Below, piece by piece: positions 1 through 11,700 of a stretch of 64,000 nt of DNA. Source of the DNA: Branchiostoma lanceolatum (lineage: Eukaryota > Chordata > Leptocardii > Amphioxiformes > Branchiostomatidae); assembly GCF_035083965.1 (NCBI RefSeq), contig NC_089732.1, positions 14,552,424-14,616,423 of the forward strand. Reading direction: 5' to 3'. The first letter of the stretch is position 1, and every line of letters begins with the position of its first letter. Under the pieces are notes generated by a model. That model did not search any database and was not told the DNA's origin. It saw only the letters and a list, made by a program, of their open reading frames with translations. The position numbers and the translations under genes are program-made.

Positions 1-172
1 CATGTCTACATGGCAGAGAATAAAGTTCAACATGAAGGAGCGTGGCGGGTTCTGGGGTCTGTATCGTGGTCTCGGCCCCGGCACCGCCCGCAGTTTTCTT
101 GCCAACGGTACGAGCATGATCGTAATGGTGAATGCACAGAAGAAAGTGTCAGAGTGGGGGCTCAGGGGTTGA
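1..172 (+). CDS. Mitochondrial carrier (SLC25 family), C-terminal end, partial
   Basis: The frame starting at base 2 is open to a TGA at 170-172. It reads as the last part of a mitochondrial solute carrier: a Gly-rich turn followed by GLYRGLGPGTARSF and a final hydrophobic helix (ANGTSMIVMV), ending in a short basic tail. In this family the (F/W)xGLYRG(L/F)xPxxxR block precedes the sixth transmembrane helix, so about 56 residues of the third repeat are visible. The protein would exchange metabolites across the inner mitochondrial membrane; the substrate cannot be told from this fragment. A splice acceptor may lie near base 15 (CAG), so the exon may start inside the window rather than before it. 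It faces away from the minus-strand P450 downstream. Confidence 0.7.
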   Translation, partial: MSTWQRIKFNMKERGGFWGLYRGLGPGTARSFLANGTSMIVMVNAQKKVSEWGLRG

Positions 173-270
173 TTTTATGATATTGATGTTATTGATAAGA
201 ATTTTGAAGCATTGTCATGGTTGTTGAATTTTTGAGGGCGAGCCACTAAGGAAACAGTAACTGTGTTTAA

Positions 271-520
271 GGCCACACCAATTTAATTTCTTGGTTAACA
301 GAGTTTTTAAATTATTTTAGCAAAAAAAAAAAATTCATGAAAACAGAAAGCTGGGGTGAAAACTTGCAACTGACCCTGTTCACTCCCTCAAATTGTGTGC
401 ACCAAAGTACAGACTTTCCTCTGAGATTCTGACTTCCTGTTGATTTTACTAGATTGTTGATTTTCCAATCTAGTATTTTTTTTTAAAATTACGTTAACCA
501 AGAAATTAAAATGGCGTGTT
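271..520. mobile_element. MITE family 1, copy 1
   Basis: It starts GGCCACACCAATTTAATTTC and ends with the inverted counterpart (TTAACCAAGAAATTAAAATGGCG). The inside contains a block around 'GGGGTGAAAACTTGCAACTGA' that recurs at 2330-2558 and 5123-5376. Short length, terminal inverted repeats and no ORF fit a non-autonomous DNA transposon. Confidence 0.75.
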
Positions 521-2329
521 CAAATATCCTATGTTCTCAATTGCAAAAAGGCCTTGATAACAAATTAAGAAGTCAAACTTAAAAAGGGTAGATTGTATTC
601 CGTAGTAGTTCTTAGAATAGCATTTTGTTCTACTTGTCAACATTGTTAACTCGCACTTTCTGTACAGTATACCCTTTCTATGTATTGTTTCATGTTGCAA
701 TATTAGCCCTCGGGCAAGAACTTGCAAATAAAACACAATAATTATTTCGTTATTGTGGTGGGTTTAGGGTACCAGTGGCAGAATAATGAGAAGGGTGTTA
801 AAGCAATTTTACATATTAACATTTTGCATCCATTGCCACACAGTCATTTGAATTATGAACAATATATTTTATTGCTTATAAATTGGATCAATTGGCCAAA
901 AATACAATACAGTTTTGAGGCAGACCTTAGAATTATGAATATCGTATTTGTGTCCGATTATCAGGGTAAGCATGATGCCAGCAAAAAAAATTGCCTACCT
1001 CAGTATTATTGATGTATCAAAGTTTGCCTCTCCAAATTCAGAGATAGTCAAATTTGAAATAATTGATTTCCTGACAAGAGAGCTATATCATATCACAAGC
1101 TAAACAGAAACCAGAGAGATGGGAATTTAGTATGAGAAGCCATAATTCAAAATCATGCCAAACAAAACGGAAAGCTTATTATCATTTCAGGATCAGTTTG
1201 ATATGAAGTTTGGACTACAGAATCATGTGAGATTAAGCATATAGCTTAAATTAAAGAATTATCTGATATAATCATCTAAATATCAGCAGCAACTTTTCAT
1301 CATTATCATAATGGCTTGTCAGAAGTGCCTTGTGCCTAGCACCCGTTTTGTGACAGTAAAAGTTATACATTAGCACATTGATGGATAGGTCACTGTGAAT
1401 ATTGGTACTGCATAAATGTCAATGTATACCAGTCCTATATTTCTCACAGTTTTTAAAAACTAGAATAAAAAAGATAGACTTAAAGACAGAAACCCAGCAA
1501 CTTTATTCTGAGTGTGATGTTTTATGATAAATGGCATCCTATGGTGAGTTTTTAAGTCATTGAAATATTCTTTTATGTCCAGTTTATGAAATTCAGTCAT
1601 TCATTATGTTACATGACATCAGTGTATCGTACAATGATTAATATGGACAGACTATATATACTAGTACGTTGAATGTGGGTTAAACATTTCTTTCTTATAT
1701 GGCCTAAGTGGAATACAAAATTAAAATACATGCCATTGTAATATGATTGCAACGACAATCATGTTCACAATTCCTTTATTAGGTTTAACTTTCTATGCTA
1801 ATAATTTGATTATATTTTTTAGCTATTGTGCACCCAACCACACACACTTTTTCTGTCCACACAAAATTAGCCCTGACTGTAATTGCAAACTGAAAATGTT
1901 TTAACTAGTATTTGTTCCAAAACTGCTGATGCCTTAACCCAAAAGAGGTAAATAAACATAAATGTGAATAGCACTTTGTACAATGCATTAAAGATGTGAG
2001 AATCACAACCATTGCTCTTGATTCATGTTAGCAACTTCTATGTATTTACACAAAAGCTGTGTATTAAGTATAGACGTGGGTGATGATATCTAAACCTTGT
2101 GGTGTACATTATAATTTTTTTTTTAAGTTGCCCAGCCATTTGGTGTATGTACCAAGCTACTATAGATTGGTTATCAGTAAAAGAAAATAAAACATCAAAA
2201 TGTGATGAACCATGTATTGCGTCATATACAGTTGACTGAGGGTTCGTTGATTAAGTTTTTAACAGACATTAACAAGTTAAAAAAATATAAACGGCACCAA
2301 GTAAGATGATTATCAACAATTTTGAGTAA

Positions 2330-2558
2330 GGCCACACTATTTTAATTTCTTGGTTAACGGAATTTTGAAAAAAAAAATTGCTGGATTGGAAAATCAACAG
2401 GAAAACAGAATCTCAGAAGAAAGTTCGTACTTTGGTGCACACAATTTCAGGGAGTGAACAGGGTCAGGTGCAAGTTTTCACCCCAGCCTTCTGTTTTCAT
2501 GATTATTTTGTTGGTAACTAAAAAAATCTGTTTACCAAGAAAGTAAATTGGTGCGGCC
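2330..2558. mobile_element. MITE family 1, copy 2 (opposite orientation)
   Basis: The ends GGCCACACTATTTTAATTTC and GTAAATTGGTGCGGCC are inverted repeats of each other, and the core matches the copies at 271-520 and 5123-5376, but reversed. It lies about 170 bases beyond the stop codon of the mitochondrial-type P450. Confidence 0.75.
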
Positions 2559-2724
2559 TAAGTGAGTTAAATGTAAAAAGTACTAAATGCTAAAATCATT
2601 CAATTTAATACATAAAAGCGGATACAATAATGAAATAGAAGCATCCTTGCGCTTATGTACAACAACAAATTCAGCCATTTCATGATTATGAATATTAATG
2701 ACACCTGGGAAGTGACTGAGATCA

Positions 2725-5700
2725 CTACCTCTCCATGAAGCAAATGTTCATTTTCTCTGATGGTAGTAAAATCGTCTTCGTCACTGCGGGAATGACTCGA
2801 GGCTCTCGCTGCTTCACAACAAAGCGCTGAACAATCTGTGGTTGAAGAAGAGATTCATAATGAGTCATTGTGTTATTACAGTAAGAAGTTTATTGCAAGT
2901 TCATGCCCGTGGGCTAATTGCAAATACATGGTAAAAACATAAAGAAAAACATACATGCGTCAGTAAACTGTGTCTGACTTTGTTGTAACAATAGGCTACT
3001 GGTACTAAATACAATTGTTGGCTATATCTAAAGAAGCGGGTTTGACTTCTTTTTCGGAAGCAGTGGAAGACGAAAAGTCCCACTTTTTCTAGAATTTGTG
3101 GGTTCTGTGATTTCAAGAGAAAGGTAGCTTTTTGGTCATCCGTGAGTGTGTAAAAGTAGGGGCACTTCATGGTAACTTGTTTAAATAATTCGGTTCTTTC
3201 GTCACTGTTAAATAGACACTTGGAAATAAAATGTTATTATCCCAGGTACCTAATTGGTGTAATACATCAATCATTTGAACAATATTGAACAACATTGAGC
3301 AATTGGTTCCTTAGCATACAACCTTGTCTTAACTTACTATTCTATTGAACCATCTGAAATTGTCTTTACTTCATTAACATATCTATCCAGAGTTTTGGTA
3401 TAAAAACTAGTTCTACCAGATCTTTCTTTAGTCAGTGACGAAAGATAGCGGATGCTGTCTGAAACGTCTGACTGTTTCAAAATTTTATCCAGTTGCTTCG
3501 GTAACTATTTTTGGCGTGTCTTATTACCTGGATGTCTAACCTTCATCAGCGCATTTGAACAATACTAAACTCTTGATCCAAGACAAAAAGGCAGCCATAC
3601 ACCTTGCAAATTTTTGCCCAACTTGTTATCTTTGCCATTTTTTTTGCCCTCTTACATCTGAGAACACAGAATCTGGTGAGCATTTAATGCTAACGACTGA
3701 AGCTTTATTTCATTCTAAAAAAAAGAAAAGAAAAGAGAGAACTACTCACTTTTGCGAGGAGTACCTGCAGCTCTGTCTCCGCCACTCGTCGTCCTACAAA
3801 AGAAATAATCAATTTAACAAATAATCCTAACCTTTATTAAAATAAGAAAAGTATTAAAAGATATACATGTACATCACATATAAATCTCATGATTATAGTT
3901 TCATAATTTGATATCTGGATGTCACAAAAGTACTGCTAATTTCTAGAAAATTGAATCAATTTGCAGAAGATATTCATGAGTTCAGATATTCTGTTGAATT
4001 ATCTAGTTATTGACCTTAAGAAATACCCTGAGAATGAAGAGTATACTAGATCTATTTCCTTCTACAATTCTGTTACTTCATATTGACTTAAATGAACCCA
4101 TGCCACTGATAAAAAATCTTAAATGATGATGATGTCAACTCTCTTAATTCTGCCAGGTTACCCATGCAGTTACATGTAAGACTACCACATTGGAAATATA
4201 TGGTGACTTTCATAAAGGCAGGATATTATTAAGGAAATCCTGATGTATATACATTGATGAAGGTTAGACATCCAGGTAGTAAGATACGCAAAAAATGGTT
4301 ACTCAAGCAACTGGATAAAATTTCGAAACAGTCAGACGTTTCAGACAGCTTCCGCTATCTTTCGTCAGTGACTAAAGAAAGATCTGGTAGAACTAGGTTT
4401 TATACCGAAACTCTGAATAGATATGTTAATGAAGGGAAGACAATTTCAGATGGTTCAATAGGATAGTAAGTTAAGACAAGTTTTATGCTAATGAATCAAT
4501 TAACTCCTGTTGTTTTAGGAGCTAATGTTGTTAACAACAGGAGGAGCTAATGTCTGACTGTTTCGAAATTTTATCCAGTTGCTTGAGTAAATATTTTTGG
4601 CGTACCTGATCATGATATTTTTACACTTCAGATAATTCAATTGTTCAAGATATTCTTGAGAAGGCCAATTCTAACACTGCTTTTTAATGTGGCAGTCTTA
4701 GGCACACTACCATGCAGGATTATGCAAGTTGAGATTAATATCAACTGAAGTCAGACTTGCCAATACAGCTGCGAGTTCCGAACCCAAACGGCAGGTAGGC
4801 GTAGGGATGTGTGTCCTCATAGTCCTCTGCACTCCTGAGCCAGCGCTCTGGCCGGTATTCATCTGGGTCTTTGTACATCTTCGGGTCTCGAGCCATGTGG
4901 TAGATACTTACCATCACAGTAGTCTAATCAGACAAAATGGAAAGTAGGGATATGAAATGAGAAGGCTCGCAAAGTAATTATAACATAAACAGATCACATA
5001 GTCCTCGGTAAGTACTTTCCACTTGACAATGTTAGTATCATTTTCAGACAAAACAAAACACGAGAAACATCATAGTTTCCCCCTCAGACATTTCTAACTT
5101 TAACCAGATTTTCCACCAGTAAGGCCAAACCAATTTAATTTCTTGGTTAACAGATTTTTTGTTGCTGAAATTATAACGGATTTTTTTTCTTCAATTTTAG
5201 CAACTCATGAAAACAGTAGGCTTGGGTGAAAACTTGCACCTGACCCTGTTCACTCCCTGAAACTGTGTGCACCAAAGTACAAACTTTCCTCTGAGATTCT
5301 GTTGTCATGATGATTTTCCAATCTAGCATTTTTTTTTTCAAAATTCCATTAACCAAGAAATTCAAATGGTGTAGCCTAAGCAAATGATAGTTACAGTCAT
5401 TTTGTACCTTTGCAGGAATCTCATATCCCATGAGAACAGTGTCCTGTTGAACCACACGTGTCATCACAAATGCAACAGGATACAATCTGTAGCAACAACA
5501 TTGAAAACAAATTAATCTATCAAAAGGAAATAAAACGAAATTCAGTAAAACAATTAATAAGTACTGTAAATTCCAAGCAATGAAATTCAAATTAGTGTAA
5601 TTGATATGATTTGCAGATCGCTGGTACACACGGAAGAGCGGCGGATCCCTTTGCACGCGGCGCCTCCATTTTCAGGGAAGAATCTAGCCACACAAACGCG

Positions 5701-8700
5701 ACAAAAACGTTATATCTAATATTATCACATAGATTCAAGAAATAAAACACGTTATATTATGTATTTTCCACTCACTTCTGTATTTAAAATTCTTCCTGTT
5801 CCGGTCTACTCCTTATGTTTCGCTATCTCCTGGTATTTCATTTCATAATGTTACATATGTTGTTTTAGTTCGTTCCATTTCGTTCCATTTTGTTCCATTT
5901 CGTTCCATTTCGTTCAATTTCGTTCAATTTCGTTCAATTTCGTTCAATTTCGTTCAATTTCGTTCAATTTCGCACTTTTGGGGGACCCAGAAAATGCAGC
6001 AAAATCAATACATTTCCCTCCTTCAGGGGGTGAAACTTAATATGGTTTAACGCTCTACTACACTTGGCTATGTGTAAACGAAACTTTTTGTCGGACATCA
6101 TCTTCAATCAGTTCTTGTTACCTGAGTGTCTCCTTGATGATAGCCTTCATCAGGTGCAGGTTCTTCAGGTGATCCCAGGTCATGACCTCATCCTGACCTA
6201 TGACCTGCGTGACCTCCTGATACAGCTTGTCCTGCAGGTCAGGTCGGCGACACAGCGCATACAGGGTCCACAGGAGGGTGGTAGAGGTCTGGATTGTGTA
6301 CATGTTTAAGAATTATTATGATGCTTAAAGGCAACCAAAGCAATAGTAGGGCCCAAAAAATGGAAATTGAAAAAATGCTGAAATTTTAATAGTAATGATA
6401 TTCATCAATACTGTTTAGCACATTTGTAATAACTTCATACTTTGAGCATTTTAAAACTGCGCAAAACCGTGCTGTACGATGACCCTCTAGTTTCACGAGC
6501 CTACAAAAACCCCGGCGAAGATTTTCAGTGAGCTCTCACATCACAACGACGTCATGTTTTTGCAACATGGACGTCGTTATGCATTGTGATAGTGTTGATT
6601 GAACTAATCATGTGTAGAAATGACTAAATAAGTTGACTTTCAACATCTGATTTTTGGGCCCTAATATTGCGCGGGTTTCCTTTAAGATGTAAAGACATCT
6701 TGTAAACCTAAGCCTTTCTCAGGCCTTCCTACGGGGGTACTAATCATAGAATTCTGCCAAAACAGGGAATCGGCCGGGAGAGTCAATCCGTAGCCTGGTC
6801 CCAGTCTATAGGGGTTGGCTTAGGGGTGTTTTACCGGGCCCAGTCTGCTTTATTGAGCCGTTTCTGATAGCTTTTCTACTTCGGCTGCCGTCCTACTTCC
6901 GCCGCTGCCCTCGGTGGCGACGTAATTCAATCCAAGGCCGTAAACCAACACCCCGAGCAGCCGCGGGCAAAGCTGTCTGGGCGGGCGGGGGTCACTCCCA
7001 ACGCCGTAGAGATATCGGGGAGCCCCCGAGGTATGGTTTCCAGGCTAGTCAATCCGCGGAAGGTTTACATTCCCCCTCGGACTACCACTGCAAACTGAAA
7101 CCCATGGTGGCCAAACTCACAAAATTATTCACCCCCTGCAGCCAGTGTAGTCAGTCTAGTAGAGACTAACGTAAATCCGTCATGTAATTTAAAAGTCTGC
7201 CACAATCCGATGCCTAACGTCAAGAAAGTTTCAGATTTGAATACCTTGATATCTGAATCAGTATAGATCTCTTTAAGTACAAGTCAATCTAAAATTGTCT
7301 TTACCTTAAATGTTTTATTGCGGGCTGCTCTAGATCTAGCCACGGAGAGGTTAATCAAATGGTATTGGCAATCAATAAAGATAATTATCCAATGTTAAAT
7401 GTCATCAAGCTTTAGGGCATTCTGCAAAGTTCTTCTGAGTCCTTGTTAAGTAAAGATTGAGGAAATGTCAGTGGCAGCAAGAGGAAGAGAATCCGTAGCC
7501 AGGTTGACCTATGCAACAAAGTTGCGGGAGGATCTAAGGTCTAAGGTAAGGTCTACAGTGAAGATTATTATAAGAACAGTTGGTAACCTCTTAAAGGCAT
7601 CCAGAGCATTTTATGAGGCTTGAAACTTGAATAAAAAACTCCAATTACTAGTCATTCCTACACATAGTAAGTATCAATAACACTATACCATTAAATATCG
7701 ACATTAAAGGAGCAAAGAAACGATGTCGTTGTGTGGTGAGAACTGACAGAAAATCCAAGCCCAAATAGACTGATCCTGACTGTCCATCACTATCAGCGGT
7801 TCGACCATTGAGAGAGTGACTGCATGTCCGTCAAATATTTGCATTTCTATGTTTTAATTTTGCATTTCTACGTTTTGACGGAGGTGGACGGGGCTATGGT
7901 ATCGGTCTATTTACACTAGGCGCTTGAAACTTAAAGATCACCATGTAGCTTATTTTTGTGCCGCTTTTCAGTACTTTTGATAAGAAATCCGCACGCAAAT
8001 GTCGTTAACAGTGGCATTAAATGTCAATTTCATAAAGATTACAGCAACTAGAATATTTCCAGTTTTCAAGTCTAATAAAATGCTCTGGGTGTCTGTAAAG
8101 TAGAAACGCATTGTCCTTACAGTGTCAATGGCTGCCCCCATCAGTTCAATAGTACTGGCGTAGATTTCTTCCTTTGTGAGTTTTTCACTACTGCTGAGGA
8201 GTGACAGGAAGTCCAGGTGCCCGTCATCATCATCACTCCGGGTCTGTCGCTCCTCTGCTCTCCGGAGTTGACGTTCCATCACCTTCTCACCTGTATAGCA
8301 GTTACAATGATTATCTTCGCCGAGAGATTATGTTTTCGGTTACTCCAGCTGTTGGGTGGGTCTATATGTATGTATGAGCATAACTCGAGAAACCTTTGAT
8401 GAATCTTCATGATTTTTAGGAGGTGTGTAGTGGTTGTGCAAAGGCAGGTTAAGTTCAAAAATCATTTACCTGGCGTTTTTCAACAGTACTGCAGCGGAAT
8501 TTGCATGTTTGTATGTTTGCATGTAGGCAAAAAAGTGACGGAAACGTTGATGGATCTTCCAATAACATCAGATCAAGTACATATGGAACAATTGGATCTC
8601 TCCTTATGCATTCACGTTTTTTCTCACCTCAATGCCTGCCATAGGCTAATTTGGTTCTTTTGTTCACCGCTTTCTGATTTGAAAAACAAACAAAAAAGAT

Positions 8701-11700
8701 TTATTCACTTGTAGTCTACCATTCCGGATATTAACTTAATGTTTTCAGTCTTCCCAGTTGTTCTTAGACTAGTTTTCATTAATGCATTAAAAGCCCAAAT
8801 CAAATTGTTTGACATGTTAAGCAACCTGGCACAGGTAACAATGTTAACTTTGCTGCTTTTAGCAGCATTTTGGTCCATAAGGGGTTTCTCATTCCTCTTG
8901 TTGGTCACCCGTCTTACCAAAATTTGGGTACACCCCTATGTTCCCACACCAATTCGTTCCTACACCACCTAACCCTAGGCTCTACCAGCTTCTGCGGGTC
9001 GCTGGGAAAATAGTAGAAATTGGCCAAATAGAGTCAACTGTATGAAGGGGGTCGGCTATGGAGATAGGGTCCAATATTGCAACCCTGGATGGGAATGTTA
9101 TCCTTCATGGCTTAAGTCCCCCGGCAAATGTTCTCTCTATAGCCGACGCGGTTAGTCTGGTAGAGACTAACCTAACCCTGACATAGGGGTGTCTGAATGT
9201 TAGTGTGTCGAAACATAGTGGAATCAAAACATAGGGGAATCAAAACATAGGGATGTCAAAACGACATTGGGGTTATCCCCCCAAAGAAGGTAATTATTTC
9301 CCTTGCGGTCTCATTCATGAGTTTTTTTTTTGGCCCATAGGCTTACATGTTACAGAACGTGTTTTACATGGGTGCGTTAGTAATGAAGCTATTCTCTGTT
9401 GAGCACATTTACCCTAGATCATGTGAAAAATTGCCAACTTCCAGTTGGCATACAATTCCTTTTCATGCCAATCACAAACTACACTTAGCTACACCCCCCA
9501 AAATGACGCTTTCCAGCTGAAGAGCGCACGACCGCATCACCGACAATGGCGGGCTGTGGACGTCCAACCTCGCGCGTGGCTGTCGAACTTGACCTGTTAA
9601 TTTTTCAGTTACAAACAAGCTTTCATCAGTTTGACGCTTGAGATCAGTTGGGCTGGCCAAAAGGGAATTTCCCACCGATATAAACACTCGTTCATGCAGC
9701 CGTTATTTTTGTGGGTACGGACTATTTAACCCACTCGGAGTAATACAGGAATGAGACCTCAAGCAAGTAATACTAACATGAGCACTCACCTATCTGGAAA
9801 ACTGTGCTCCAAGCCTTTTGATGCTTTTGCCAGCTCTTTGTGTTGAAGAGTTTTTGTAGCCCTGCGTCTGGGATCATCACATCATTAGCTGTGGTTAACA
9901 CGTTATGCATGCTGTCGATAAAGTCTCGAGCATCGTCAGGAATATCATCCTGAAGTAGACCCATTCGCTCGTTGAACAAAATAGCTGAGATTGCTGAAAT
10001 AAGAAATGTGCAGGTTTGACTGAATGTTACGTTATACGGAAATCTTTATTGGCACAACAAAAGTACAGCGACTTTCGTAAGGTCTTTTACAACTATACAT
10101 GCAAACAATGGTATACAAAATGATTTACCTACACAGTAAGGGTTGTCTCTTTCTAGAATGTATTTGAATCTATAGAATGGAATGTATCAAATTCTGTTGA
10201 GCAAGCGGAAAGAAGGTTGAATAGCTTTGAGCGTTTATCATAATTCCGTGGACAATCTAGGATAAAGTGTTTTTCATCTTCAATATCTGGAATATAAATG
10301 GTCAGCTTGACTCAGTAGTATAGCGAAGAATCTGATTTGACATACGAGCTGAAGATCTAGAGGTCAACGACTTCCAACGCTTTGCTGGTTTGTTACGCCC
10401 AGGGGAAGGGCGGTTTACCGGCTATTGCGGATACAGATCCAGAGACTTCTTGTGTTTAAGTTAACATACAAATGGTTTTAAGGGGTCCACCATTCTGTAG
10501 TGTCTGTAGAAATTCTTTTAAAGGCAACCAAAGCAATATTAGGGACCAATAAATGGAAATAAAAAAATTCTGAAATCATTATTGTAGTGACATTTACTAA
10601 CACTCTCTAGCACATTTGCGTAAAAAGTTCATACTTTGAGCATTTTCAAACCCTGCAAAAACATGCTTTACGATGATCCCCTTAGTTTCGTGAGCCTACA
10701 AAACCCCCGGCGACGTTTTTTATTGAGGTCTCACACAAGAACGAAGTCATATTTTTGCATCATGGACGTCACTTTACATTGTGATAGTGTTGTTTAATTA
10801 AACTATACAAGGAGGTTTAATAGAGTATTATTTATTGAACCTCCTTGAACTAATCATGTATAGAAATGACTAAATAAATTGACTTTCAAAATCCAATTTT
10901 CGGGCCCTAAAATTGCTTGGGTTGCCTTTAAAAGGGACTTACACTCCAGAGCCCACTTGAAGAGTTCATTTTCAAGGTCCAGCACTTCTGTCCCGTCTGC
11001 GCCTGCTCTGATGGACAGGATGTGCTGAATCATCTCAGACGCTACGTCATCAACTTTACCAACGGTCCTCGCCACGTTCTGGGGCCGCAGCAGCAGACGA
11101 CTGATCACCGTACGGTTCTTGTGCCATAGCTTGTCATTGCTAAAAAAAGCAATCGTTATGATAGAAGAAGTAGAACTTTATTGCACGACAATTGTACATG
11201 GTACAAAGTATGGCAAGAATTCTTAAACATAAATATAGAATAAAACTTAACATCCTAATTACTAATACAATAAGGCCTAGCATACATTTTTGATATAGTG
11301 TTATAATCAAGTGGGGCTAATTATTGGTTTCGGTACTTTTTCTGATGATAAAGCAGTCGTTTAAATATTTACCTATTTTTGCATTGTGGGGATTGTTGCA
11401 TTTAAATATATACTCAAAACAGTCTGTAACATCGAGACCCTTAAAACTTGTTGTACTTGTTTTGAGAAATGTGAATAACTTATTACGTATATGTAAGCAT
11501 CATATTTAGAGCACTTCGTGACAAAGTGAAATTCATCTTCAATTTCCATTGGACAAAATTAGCAAAACCTTTGGTCAGGGGCTGCATGTAATATCTACCC
11601 GTCTCTATTTTCAACTTATGACTACTGATTCTTAACTGAGTTATCACTTTACGAATATCAAACTTATCTATATCATCAGGGTATTTTTCTTGCTCATGAT

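Larger units (their letters stand above)
173..2724. other. Intergenic spacer and probable 3' UTR of the carrier gene
   Basis: No protein-coding exon was recognised. The stretch is A+T rich. It holds two copies of an inverted-repeat MITE (271-520 and 2330-2558) and several AATAAA-like signals, for example near 726 and 1951. The first part is probably the 3' UTR of the carrier gene. The short open frames here show no family motif. Confidence 0.5.

Noticed and set aside
5171-5656. 161-aa minus-strand open frame
   Set aside because: Only 5408-5486 is an exon (P450); the rest is intron and MITE family 1 sequence that happens to be open.
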